Below, piece by piece: positions 1 to 7,101 of a stretch of 11,053 nt of DNA. Source of the stretch: JBDRTU01 sp043823825 (GTDB lineage: Bacteria; Patescibacteriota; Patescibacteriia; Veblenbacterales; UBA10138). Location of the stretch: assembly GCA_043823825.1 (NCBI GenBank), contig JBDRTU010000024.1:1-11053 (forward strand), written 5' to 3'. A program made the position numbers and the translations under genes. Under the pieces are notes generated by a model. That model was not told where the DNA came from. It did no database searches and saw only the letters and a list, made by a program, of their open reading frames with translations. Positions within the stretch are counted from its first letter, which is position 1; each line of letters starts with the position of its first letter.

Positions 1-770
1 GGGACAGGGAAGATATAGACGTTACACAAGAGGCAGAAGTGATGGCTAAAATTCTATCTTTAGAACCGCAGGTGATCATTAACGCTACTGGCTTTACTGA
101 TGTTGATGGAGCTGAGGATGATGCCGCCGCAGCTTTTCAGATAAATGGCTCTGCAGTTGATTATTTAGTCAAAGCAGCTAAAAGCCTAGAAGCTAAACTA
201 CTTCACTTTTCCACTGAATATGTTTTTGACGGCATGAACCAAAGTGGATATAACGAGTCGTCCACTACCAATCCATTAAATGTTTATGGTCAATCTAAAG
301 CAGCTGGTGAGAAGTATATAGCTAATTATGCCAATGGTTATTTAGTTCGTAGTTCTTGGCTTTTCGGTTGTGCCCCACAAAAAGGCAAACCACGGGGATT
401 GAATTTTATTGATACTATGATAAAACTGGCTTCAGAGCGCGAGGAAATAAAAGTAGTGAATGACCAGTTTGGCAAGCCAACTTATACCAAAGATTTAGCT
501 AAGGCAGTTCATCAATTAATAACAGAAGATTATCAGCCGGGTATTTATCATTTGGTAAACGAAAATATTTGTTCGTGGTATGATTTAGTTAAAGAAGTTT
601 TTAAATTAATAAATATCAAAACGCCTTTACTGCCGATTAGTTCCAGCGAATATCCTACCAAAGCGAAACGCCCGCAATATGCGGTTTTACTCAACACTAA
701 ATTTCCTCAATTACGCCCATGGCAGGCGGCCTTGGCAGAATATAGAAAAGGCGTTATACTGTCATCTTAA
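1..770 (+). CDS. rmlD: dTDP-4-dehydrorhamnose reductase (RmlD), 5'-truncated by window edge
   Basis: The product reduces dTDP-4-dehydro-L-rhamnose to dTDP-L-rhamnose with NAD(P)H, the last step in making the activated rhamnose used for surface polysaccharide; it acts in the cytosol. The frame is open from base 3, and the residues before the GTG/ATG at 39-44 already fit the family (a DVT segment before the PxxIINATGFT strand). The true start, with the N-terminal GxxGxxG nucleotide-binding motif, therefore lies upstream of the window. Seen in the sequence: INATGFTDVDGAE (family type VINAAAYTxVDxAE), the STEYVFDG active-site strand (STDYVFDG in most members) and the catalytic YxxxK pair, Tyr at 285-287 and Lys at 297-299. 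The C-terminal part contains typical RmlD sequence (FGKPTYTKDLA, GIYHLVN). It should work with rmlA at 1639. A promoter-like sequence lies in its last codons. Confidence 0.93.
   Translation, partial: DREDIDVTQEAEVMAKILSLEPQVIINATGFTDVDGAEDDAAAAFQINGSAVDYLVKAAKSLEAKLLHFSTEYVFDGMNQSGYNESSTTNPLNVYGQSKAAGEKYIANYANGYLVRSSWLFGCAPQKGKPRGLNFIDTMIKLASEREEIKVVNDQFGKPTYTKDLAKAVHQLITEDYQPGIYHLVNENICSWYDLVKEVFKLINIKTPLLPISSSEYPTKAKRPQYAVLLNTKFPQLRPWQAALAEYRKGVILSS
732..760 (+). promoter_or_regulatory. Predicted sigma70-type promoter inside the 3' end of rmlD
   Basis: TTGGCA (732-737) and TATACT (755-760) are separated by exactly 17 bp; each hexamer matches the consensus at 5 of 6 positions. The start point would be near 767, giving a leader of about 50 nt before the ATG at 819. 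This would let the downstream orphan gene be transcribed independently of rmlD. Confidence 0.6.
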
Positions 771-818
771 ACATAATTCACAAACTCTTAATCCTTAAGG
801 TTAATAACTACTATACAT

Positions 819-1607
819 ATGATTGAGTCAGCAATAGATATGGAGGTCGTTGCGTTTGAGCAGCAAGAAGCCATGAAGGAAAACCACTTAAGAGACCTCG
901 CCTTCTTCAAGGCTAAGGTACTCGATACCAACCTGGAGCGCTATCGGTTGCCCACCAGCACGTGGCTTGCAGCGGAAATGGGAAATATGACAACTGAAGA
1001 TCTTCGAGAATATGCCATAGATAAGGCGAAGCCGCCAACATCGAATAAATTTCTAGGAGATAAAGAAGATGATGCCGATAGTATTTGCAAACGCACTGAG
1101 CAACAGCTTAATTCCTATTTAGATGCTTTACGCATTGACGATGATGTAGATGACACCACTCCCATGCTACTCAGCGATGAACTTATTCAACGCATAGGGT
1201 CGTTACCCAACGATCACGCGCAAGAGGCATTTATCCGTGGCTACATAGACTTTCGCCTCAGTAAAGATGTCGTCCGCTTAGGAGCAAGGATTAGAGACGG
1301 TGAAATCAAACCTAGCAAACTACCTAAAGACTGGGAGTATTTATTTGAAGGGAATTTTTTGCGGTCGCTCGAAGATGCCCACATATACGGGCGGACAGCC
1401 GAACTTAATTTAGACATGCTGCTCGACGTTGAACAGGCTACTAACGCAGATCTGCTAGGTCGTCTTAAACCTCAAGCAGAGCAGTACCTAGAAAAGGCTG
1501 GGACTTATCGGGCTGAACATAAGCAATCAATTAAACCGCAGTCAAATGGGGAATTTGAACGCAAACTCCGTCACGCGCTAGAGGAGCGTGCTGCTGCATC
1601 AACTTAA
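819..1607 (+). CDS. Unrecognised 262-aa soluble protein, composition unlike its neighbours
   Basis: I do not recognise this protein. It is hydrophilic and highly charged, has no signal peptide or membrane segment, a single cysteine, an acidic run near residues 106-112 (DDDVDD), and looks largely helical. The only candidate starts are ATG 819 and the in-frame ATG 840; the frame is closed by TAA at 789-791. Neither has a Shine-Dalgarno sequence. Hand-counted 60-base lines give 30, 33 and 27 G+C (about 50%), against 22 of 60 in a murA line, and leucine is often CTC, CTG or CTT where neighbours prefer TTA. It sits between rmlD and rmlA, 48 and 31 bp from them, with its own promoter at 732-760. 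This suggests a gene acquired by transfer, but no transposase, tRNA or target-site duplication is visible. The reading frame is long and clean, so I believe it is real; its function is unknown. Confidence 0.75.
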   Translation: MIESAIDMEVVAFEQQEAMKENHLRDLAFFKAKVLDTNLERYRLPTSTWLAAEMGNMTTEDLREYAIDKAKPPTSNKFLGDKEDDADSICKRTEQQLNSYLDALRIDDDVDDTTPMLLSDELIQRIGSLPNDHAQEAFIRGYIDFRLSKDVVRLGARIRDGEIKPSKLPKDWEYLFEGNFLRSLEDAHIYGRTAELNLDMLLDVEQATNADLLGRLKPQAEQYLEKAGTYRAEHKQSIKPQSNGEFERKLRHALEERAAAST

Positions 1608-1638
1608 TTGACTATCAAAACTTCTTAGTGCAAAGTAT

Positions 1639-2364
1639 ATGAAAGGAGTAATTATAGCTGGTGGAATCGGGTCGCGGTTGATGCCTTTAACCAAGGTGAC
1701 TAATAAAGATCTATTGCCGGTTTATAACAAGCCGATGATTTATTTCCCGCTGGAAACTTTGGTGCGAGCGGGAGTGAAAGATATTTTAATAATTTCTGGG
1801 CCGGATCATGCTGGGCATTTTTTGAATCTGTTAGGGTCTGGGCAAGAGTTTAATGCGAAGATTTCTTACGAGCTGCAAGAAAAGCCAGGTGGTATTGCTC
1901 AGGCACTAGGATTAGCAGAAAGTTTTGCTGACGAAAAGCCAGTGGCTGCTATTTTGGGTGATAATATTTTTGAAGACGATTTGTCAGCTAGTATCAAAGA
2001 GTTTTCTCACAGAGCCAAAGGCGGGCATATTTTCCTTAAAAAGGTAATCGATCCAGAGCGTTTTGGGGTAGCAGAAATTGAGGGTGATAAAATAACTAAG
2101 ATTATTGAGAAACCAAAAAATCCCACCACCAATTTAGCAGTAACGGGCTTATATCTTTATGACTCAACTGTTTTTTCCATTATCAAAACCCTCAAACCCT
2201 CTATTCGCGGTGAGTTTGAAATCACTGATGTAAATAATGCCTATGTGGCAGCTGGTAGGATGAAATATACCCTGATTAAGGGTGAATGGATTGATGCCGG
2301 CACTTTTCCTTCTTTGCTTAAGGCGAATTTACTGGCAGCGCGTTTAGCGGGTTTAAAGTTGTAA
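1639..2364 (+). CDS. rmlA: Glucose-1-phosphate thymidylyltransferase (RmlA, short form)
   Basis: The enzyme joins dTTP and glucose-1-phosphate to give dTDP-glucose, the entry step of dTDP-rhamnose synthesis, in the cytosol. Seen: the nucleotide-binding signature GGIGSRLMPLT (residues 8-18), KDLLPVYNKPMIYFPLETL (about 23-41), the metal-binding GDN (107-109), EKP (157-159), AVTGLYLYD (167-175), RGEFEITDVN (190-199) and WIDAGT (217-222) with the second metal-binding Asp. These match RmlA better than generic sugar nucleotidyltransferases. At 241 aa it is the short form, lacking the C-terminal extension of the roughly 290-aa enterobacterial RmlA and RffH. The ATG at 1639 places the motif at the usual distance from the N-terminus; no Shine-Dalgarno is present. 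It shares the rhamnose pathway with rmlD but is separated from it by the orphan gene. Its last 47 bp overlap the convergent PEGA gene. Confidence 0.93.
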   Translation: MKGVIIAGGIGSRLMPLTKVTNKDLLPVYNKPMIYFPLETLVRAGVKDILIISGPDHAGHFLNLLGSGQEFNAKISYELQEKPGGIAQALGLAESFADEKPVAAILGDNIFEDDLSASIKEFSHRAKGGHIFLKKVIDPERFGVAEIEGDKITKIIEKPKNPTTNLAVTGLYLYDSTVFSIIKTLKPSIRGEFEITDVNNAYVAAGRMKYTLIKGEWIDAGTFPSLLKANLLAARLAGLKL

Positions 2365-3703
2365 TTAATGGTAATCTAACTAACCCAGTTTCAGTATGAA
2401 CAGTTACCATTTCACCCAAAGGATCCAAAAAGAAATTTTGGATGGGTTTTGTTTGTTTAGTTAACAACCAGCGTTGCTGTTGATCCCTAGTATCAAGTTC
2501 TAGGGACTGTAATTCATTTTCGCTGGCCAATAAGACATAATCATTGTTAAACCAACGAGCTTGGGATAGAGTAGAACTCACTCGATAAATTAAATCTAGA
2601 CGCTCTTCAGCAGGTTGGAATTGCCAAATCTCAAAGTTATTAGTAATTAATAAACGTGAACCATCATCTGACCAATCAATATTAACTACATCGGGCAGAG
2701 TTATAATTGGTTTAAAAGATTTAAGAGGTGAACGCAGTAGATGTAAGACATGGCGACTTGTGTCTAACAGCGGCAACCAATCACCTTTAGCTTTTAAAAA
2801 TCTAAAGTTGGTAGAAGGGGGGATTGGTTGATCAAAAGGAACGACCTGTAAATTTTTTGGATTTAATATTTTTAAACCAATGCCATCTTTCCCTTGTTTT
2901 ACTAAAGCAAAAATTAAACCAGAGTGATGGCGAAAGTCCACAATTTGTTCACGCCATAGGAGTTTAGCTGTATTAGTATTTAAACTAAATTCATATAACT
3001 CGTCAGCGGCAGTAAAGTAGATTAAATCTTGATCATTGGACGACCAGTGCATTTTTTGTGCCACCACGGCCCCAGGTGGAGCAATTGATCGTATTGTGTT
3101 ATCAGTTAAGTTAAATACCTGCCAAAAATTATCACTAGTTTGTTCTTTAATTAATAACCGGCGATTATTTGGCGCCCATTCCACCTCTTCTACTGGTTGA
3201 TTAGCTGGGCGTTTTAATAAAGCGCTTTCACCTGAACTTAAGTTGTAAAGCCACAAACCAACCCCTAAGCCCTGACTGCTGATATATAGTAGATTATGAT
3301 GATTAGGCGATTGATAAATACTTATATTACTCGTATCCGGCAAGAGTGTACCTGTTTGTTCGCTTGGCCATAGTTTAACCTCATTAGTAGAGGAGGCCCT
3401 GCCACCTTTGACAGCTATTTTTTTATTCCAACGTTGATAACCTTCTAATTCAATTGTTATATTGTACAAATCAGGCGATAGGCGGCTGATGGTAAAGGGG
3501 GTTGTGTTAGGCAAGGGTTTACTATCAACAATTATATTAGCACCCTTTGGTTTTGATAAAACCTCCAAAGCGCCAGTCCTTTCTACCCGACCTTTTAAGT
3601 GATTGTAACTATATCCTTGAGCAAAAAGTAACAGCAGAATAGCAGCAATTATAAAAAGAACTATAAAGGATAGATAAATAAAACGTCGGTACTTTAGTTG
3701 CAT
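2318..3703 (-). CDS. Membrane-anchored PEGA-domain / beta-propeller protein
   Basis: The 461-aa product has a short basic N-terminus followed by one hydrophobic segment (about residues 8-28), so it is probably anchored in the membrane with the rest outside. A PEGA domain covers about residues 44-98: GALEVLSKPKGANIIVD opens it and the LEGYQRW element near 86-92 closes it. Residues from about 115 to 455 contain repeated short beta-rich units (NISIYQSPNHHNLLYIS, VEWAPNNRRLLI, MHWSSNDQDLIYF, IDWSDDGSRLLI, ARWFNNDYVLLAS), which is the pattern of a WD40/TolB-like propeller. PEGA domains are usually found in cell-surface proteins; the partner is unknown, and a scaffolding or adhesion role is inference. 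Transcribed opposite to its neighbours: divergent from murA (74-bp gap) and convergent with rmlA. No Shine-Dalgarno is visible. Confidence 0.85.
   Translation of the reverse strand: MQLKYRRFIYLSFIVLFIIAAILLLLFAQGYSYNHLKGRVERTGALEVLSKPKGANIIVDSKPLPNTTPFTISRLSPDLYNITIELEGYQRWNKKIAVKGGRASSTNEVKLWPSEQTGTLLPDTSNISIYQSPNHHNLLYISSQGLGVGLWLYNLSSGESALLKRPANQPVEEVEWAPNNRRLLIKEQTSDNFWQVFNLTDNTIRSIAPPGAVVAQKMHWSSNDQDLIYFTAADELYEFSLNTNTAKLLWREQIVDFRHHSGLIFALVKQGKDGIGLKILNPKNLQVVPFDQPIPPSTNFRFLKAKGDWLPLLDTSRHVLHLLRSPLKSFKPIITLPDVVNIDWSDDGSRLLITNNFEIWQFQPAEERLDLIYRVSSTLSQARWFNNDYVLLASENELQSLELDTRDQQQRWLLTKQTKPIQNFFLDPLGEMVTVHTETGLVRLPLITTLNPLNALPVNSP
2414..2454 (+). terminator. Candidate intrinsic terminator of the rmlA transcript, inside the PEGA coding region
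   Basis: On the + strand ATCCAAAA (2423-2430) pairs perfectly with TTTTGGAT (2436-2443) around a 5-nt loop. ACCC (2414-2417) pairs with GGGT (2444-2447) below a 5-nt bulge, and TTTTGTTT follows (2447-2454). It lies 50-90 bp past the rmlA stop and points the right way. The interrupted T-tract and coding constraint from the opposite strand keep confidence moderate. Confidence 0.5.
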
Positions 3704-3777
3704 AAAGTTGCTTTACTATCCGCTAAGGGTTAAACTGTATTCATTAGAATAAATCATTAGACTTAATTTATTGTAAC

Positions 3778-5031
3778 ATGAGTTCATTTGTCATTAAAGG
3801 CGGTGGTCGTCTTAACGGCACTATTTCTGTACCAGGCGCTAAAAATGCTGCTACACCAATTTTAGCAGCCACCTTACTAACTTCAGATGAATGCACAATT
3901 CACAATATACCAGCTATTAGTGATGTGGAACGGATGTTGTCTTTATTAAGCTCTATAGGAGCTCAAGTTAAACGTGAGGGGAATACAGTGGTAATTAAAA
4001 CCAGTGAGGTTAATTTAAGTAAAATACCAGTTGATGCAGTTAAGGGGATGCGTTCATCAGTCTTATTGTTTGGGCCTTTGTTGGCACGTGCAAAAAATGT
4101 AACACTACCCGAGCCAGGTGGTTGTATTATTGGTAATCGGCCTCTAGATAGCCACCTTATTGGTTTAAAGCAGTTGGGTGTCAAGGTAGAAGTTGGTGTT
4201 GATAATTACCAATTGCAAGTGGATAAATTAGTAGGAGCTAAGGTAACCTTGCCTGAGTTTTCGGTGACCGCTACAGAAAATTTAGTAATGGCGGCGGTGT
4301 TGGCACAAGGTAAAACAATTATTGAGTTAGCCGCGGCTGAACCAAATGTTCAAGATTTGTGTAATTTTTTAGTGATGATGGGTGCAAAAATTACTGGCAT
4401 TGGTACACATGTTTTAACAATAAATGGTGTTAATAAGCTTCGAGGTACTGAATACACTATAATCCCAGACCCGATTGAGGTTGGCACCTGGGCTGTGTTA
4501 GCAGCTGTAACACGCGGTCAGTTGACTATTTCGCCAGTTCGGCCAGAGCACTTGAGTTTTGTTTTAATGAAATTGCAGCAGATTGGTGTTAATTGGAAAC
4601 TCACCAGCGACAGTTTAATTGTTCATTCTTCAAGACAACTAAAATCTTTTCGTTTACAAGCCTTACCTTATCCTGGTTTCCCCACTGATTTGCAAGCACC
4701 GTTTTCTATTTTAGCAACCCAAGCTAATGGCACATCGGTAATTCACGATCCTATGTATGAAGGACGATTAAATCATGTGGCCGAATTAATAAAAATGGGT
4801 GCTAATGCTTTGGTGGCCGATCCTCATCGGGTGGTGATTACTGGACCAACGCCGTTATATGGTCGCGAGATCAATTCATATGATTTACGATCTGGTGCCA
4901 CCATGATTATTGCCGCGTTAATGGCCGAGGGGACGTCCACTATTGCTGGGGCCGAGATTGTGGACAGGGGTTATGAAAAATTAGAAATAAGACTGCAGAC
5001 AGTGGGCGCTAACATTAAACGCCAGGCTTAA
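3778..5031 (+). CDS. murA: UDP-N-acetylglucosamine 1-carboxyvinyltransferase (MurA)
   Basis: MurA transfers enolpyruvate from PEP to UDP-GlcNAc, the first committed step of peptidoglycan synthesis, in the cytosol. At 417 aa it matches the E. coli enzyme (419 aa) closely. Key residues are all visible: the Lys22-Asn23 pair in PGAKNAA, Arg92 in GMRSS, catalytic Cys116 in PGGCIIGNRPLD (Cys115 in E. coli; Cys rather than Asp implies the fosfomycin-sensitive type), Asp304 in PGFPTDLQAP and the Arg of DLRSGATM near the C-terminus. The ATG at 3778 gives the expected N-terminus, MSSFVIKGGGRLNG. No Shine-Dalgarno precedes it. I found no convincing promoter in the 74-bp divergent gap shared with the PEGA gene and no terminator after it; the next promoter begins 10 bp past its stop. 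Its presence implies a walled cell that makes its own precursor. Confidence 0.97.
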   Translation: MSSFVIKGGGRLNGTISVPGAKNAATPILAATLLTSDECTIHNIPAISDVERMLSLLSSIGAQVKREGNTVVIKTSEVNLSKIPVDAVKGMRSSVLLFGPLLARAKNVTLPEPGGCIIGNRPLDSHLIGLKQLGVKVEVGVDNYQLQVDKLVGAKVTLPEFSVTATENLVMAAVLAQGKTIIELAAAEPNVQDLCNFLVMMGAKITGIGTHVLTINGVNKLRGTEYTIIPDPIEVGTWAVLAAVTRGQLTISPVRPEHLSFVLMKLQQIGVNWKLTSDSLIVHSSRQLKSFRLQALPYPGFPTDLQAPFSILATQANGTSVIHDPMYEGRLNHVAELIKMGANALVADPHRVVITGPTPLYGREINSYDLRSGATMIIAALMAEGTSTIAGAEIVDRGYEKLEIRLQTVGANIKRQA

Positions 5032-5041
5032 TCAAGATATT

Positions 5042-5070
5042 TTGACGCGTCCTAGTACACATGCTACACT
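5042..5070 (+). promoter_or_regulatory. Predicted promoter of the ctpA-acyP-rplI-pyrG run
   Basis: TTGACG (5042-5047), a 17-bp spacer and TACACT (5065-5070) with an extended TG element one base upstream (5062-5063). The start would be near 5077, leaving a leader of about 26 nt before the ATG at 5103. The promoter lies just after the murA stop. Confidence 0.7.
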
Positions 5071-5102
5071 ATTTTAGAGAGATAATTGTTTTTTTAGTTT
5101 AA

Positions 5103-6368
5103 ATGAAAATACTTTTACCCACTAGTAGTAGTGCTCGGGCTTCTTCATGGAAGTCAGTGCTGTCGCCGCTAGTGGTTTTGCTTATTATTGTTGGATTTAT
5201 TGGTGGATTTGTAGTTGGCAAACAATCTGTCCCTTTAAGCAGTACTCCTAATGGTCAAGTGGTTAATGTGGATCGAGAGCCGCCTGAGTACCTAAATAAG
5301 GATGTTGATTTTTCTTTGTTTTGGCGAGTGTGGGATTATGTTAAATCGGGTTATTTAGAACAGCCTGTTTCCGAGACTCAGCTGTTTTATGGTACGCTTA
5401 GGGGATTAGTTGCTAGTTTAAATGATCCTTACTCAGTTTTTATGGATCCTGATACGGCGGAGAAATTCAATAATGAGTTGTCAGGCAGTTTTGAGGGTAT
5501 TGGTAGTGAGATTGGCATAAAAAATGATCGCTTAGTAATAATCGCGCCATTACCAGATACGCCAGCCGAACGCTCTGGTTTAAGACCAGGAGACAGAATA
5601 TTAGCTATTGATGATTATGATACCACCGGCATTGCTTTGGATTATGCCGTTAGTTTAATTAAGGGTCCTAAGAATACTAAGGTTACTTTATTAGTTTTGT
5701 CAGAGGATGACGAGGAGCCTCGCAGTCTAGAAATAATTCGCGATCGCATTAAAGTAGATGTAATTAGGTCGGAGTTAAAACAAGCTCCTGGTAGCCACAC
5801 TAAGGTGGGTTATATTCGACTAGTACATTTCAGCCAAGAGTCAGATGAATCTTTTGCCAACGCCTGGCGCAACTTAACTGCACGCGGCGCTCAAGGTTTA
5901 ATTTTAGATCTACGGAATAATCCAGGTGGCTTTTTAGATGTAGCAGTAACTGTGGCCAGCCATTGGATTAAAAAAGATGATATTGTAGTTAAAGAGCAAT
6001 TCACTCCGCCGCTGATGAAAAAGTACCAGTCTGATGGCCTAGGCGAGTTAGCGGGCGTTCCTACCGTTGTCTTAGTTAATCAAGGTTCAGCTTCAGCTTC
6101 GGAAATTGTGGCTGGTGCTTTACAAGATTATGATTTAGCTACAGTGGTGGGTGAAACCACTTTTGGCAAGGGTTCGGTACAAGATTACGAAATTTTCCCA
6201 GATGGTTCTTCGGTGAAGTTGACAGTTGCCAAATGGTTTACACCCCAAGGGCGACAAATTGATGACAAAGGCATTACCCCTGACTTGGAGGTGGAAATGA
6301 CCCGTGACGATTATCTATCCGCGCGTGATCCTCAACTAGACAAAGCTCTAGAATTATTAAGTAAATAA
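5103..6368 (+). CDS. ctpA: S41-family carboxyl-terminal processing protease (CtpA/Prc-like)
   Basis: A membrane-anchored serine protease of the C-terminal processing family, expected to trim or degrade extracytoplasmic proteins from their C-termini; the substrate is unknown. A hydrophobic segment at about residues 19-38 serves as signal anchor. An N-terminal helical region (about 65-125) precedes a PDZ domain (about 130-215, with the GIGSEIG loop and PAERSGLRPGDRILAID). The protease core contains GYIRLVHFS, LILDLRNNPGGFL (267-279) and the catalytic Ser331 in GSASASEI, Lys356 in TFGKG and Gln360. The Ser-Lys spacing of 25 and Lys-Gln spacing of 4 are those of Prc, so it should be active. At 421 aa it has normal CtpA length. 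It is the first gene of a four-gene run, one base upstream of acyP. The start ATG has no Shine-Dalgarno. Confidence 0.95.
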   Translation: MKILLPTSSSARASSWKSVLSPLVVLLIIVGFIGGFVVGKQSVPLSSTPNGQVVNVDREPPEYLNKDVDFSLFWRVWDYVKSGYLEQPVSETQLFYGTLRGLVASLNDPYSVFMDPDTAEKFNNELSGSFEGIGSEIGIKNDRLVIIAPLPDTPAERSGLRPGDRILAIDDYDTTGIALDYAVSLIKGPKNTKVTLLVLSEDDEEPRSLEIIRDRIKVDVIRSELKQAPGSHTKVGYIRLVHFSQESDESFANAWRNLTARGAQGLILDLRNNPGGFLDVAVTVASHWIKKDDIVVKEQFTPPLMKKYQSDGLGELAGVPTVVLVNQGSASASEIVAGALQDYDLATVVGETTFGKGSVQDYEIFPDGSSVKLTVAKWFTPQGRQIDDKGITPDLEVEMTRDDYLSARDPQLDKALELLSK

Positions 6369-6369
6369 T

Positions 6370-6639
6370 ATGACAGAGCGTTGGAAAGTGACAGTTTCTG
6401 GTCGTGTGCATGATGTAGGTTTACGCGCAATCATAGCTCGTCAAGCGAGAATATTAGGTTTAGTGGGTTGGGTCACGAATATCCCAGCTGGGGTAATACT
6501 TGAGGTAGAAGGGGAGGCTAATCAATTATTATCTTTTAAGGATTGGTTGGAGCAAAGTCCAGGCTGGTCGAAAATAGAAAAGTTTACACAACAAAACATT
6601 CCTACTGTGAGAGAGACAGAATTTATCATTAAATATTAG
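6370..6639 (+). CDS. acyP: Acylphosphatase
   Basis: A small 89-aa protein of normal acylphosphatase length, a cytosolic enzyme that hydrolyses acyl phosphates such as carbamoyl phosphate; its physiological role is often unclear. The family pattern GRVQGVGFR...GWVxN is seen as GRVHDVGLR (residues 11-19) and GWVTN (33-37), with both catalytic residues retained: Arg19, the phosphate binder, and Asn37, which positions the attacking water. The loop differs from the usual sequence, with HD in place of QG and Leu in place of Phe, so activity should not be assumed. The start codon lies one base after the ctpA stop, and rplI begins 3 bases after its stop in the same reading frame. Translation is probably coupled, as no Shine-Dalgarno is visible. 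Confidence 0.88.
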   Translation: MTERWKVTVSGRVHDVGLRAIIARQARILGLVGWVTNIPAGVILEVEGEANQLLSFKDWLEQSPGWSKIEKFTQQNIPTVRETEFIIKY

Positions 6640-6642
6640 TTT

Positions 6643-7101
6643 GTGATCAAGGTAATTTTTTTAAAAAAAGTAGCTGGGATTCAAGAGGTAGGACAGATTA
6701 AATCTGTGAGCAATGGTTATGCCTTGAACTACTTAATACCGCATGGTTTGGCCGAACTCGCGACCAAAGAAAAGGTGGCTTCACTAGAACAGACTAAAGA
6801 GCGCGCAATAGAGAAAGATAGACAAGAAGAAGAAATACATAAACAGTGGATACAAACTATTAATGGTAAAACAATCGAGCTCCAAGCCCATGCTTCGGCG
6901 GCCGGACGCTTATATGCAGCTATCCCTTTGTCCCAAGTGGTGGCGGAGTTAAACAGTAAATTTAATTTAAAAGTAACAGACGACCTTTTATCTTTACCAA
7001 AGCCAATTAAAACAGCTGGCGAACATACTGTTACTGTAGGTTTTGAGCCAAATTTACAAGCGTCATTTATACTTAAAATAATTCCGAAAACCAATGGCTA
7101 A
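6643..7101 (+). CDS. rplI: 50S ribosomal protein L9
   Basis: L9 binds 23S rRNA near the L1 stalk with its N-terminal domain, which a long helix links to a C-terminal domain. Seen: an N-terminal domain typical of the family (VIFLKKVAG, then GQIKSVSNGYALNYLIPHGLAELAT at about residues 17-41), a charged helical linker (about 42-75) and the C-terminal domain with ASAAGRLYAAI. At 152 aa it is full length. It starts with GTG at 6643; the in-frame TAG of acyP at 6637-6639 leaves no earlier start. Its last 8 bases overlap the pyrG start (ATGGCTAA), so the two are probably translationally coupled. L9 is usually near rpsF/rpsR; here it sits between acylphosphatase and CTP synthase. From memory, several CPR lineages lack L9, so its presence narrows the taxonomy. 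Confidence 0.95.
   Translation: MIKVIFLKKVAGIQEVGQIKSVSNGYALNYLIPHGLAELATKEKVASLEQTKERAIEKDRQEEEIHKQWIQTINGKTIELQAHASAAGRLYAAIPLSQVVAELNSKFNLKVTDDLLSLPKPIKTAGEHTVTVGFEPNLQASFILKIIPKTNG

Noticed and set aside
788..805. Small palindrome CCTTAAGG flanked by TTAAT on each side upstream of the orphan gene.
   Set aside because: Short and AT-rich, without a T-tract; neither a convincing terminator nor an insertion footprint.
1608..1638. TTGACT directly after the orphan gene stop, as a possible rmlA promoter.
   Set aside because: No -10-like hexamer at 16-18 bp (the 17-bp position is CAAAGT).
3963..4184. Minus-strand open frame of 73 codons inside murA.
   Set aside because: Antisense shadow of a well-supported gene, with no family resemblance.
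5740..5747. GCGATCGC octamer, identical to the cyanobacterial HIP1 core.
   Set aside because: Single occurrence within ctpA, explained by codons for Arg-Asp-Arg; no sign of a repeat family here.
6729..7094. Minus-strand open frame of 121 codons inside rplI.
   Set aside because: Antisense shadow of L9, with no recognisable domain.
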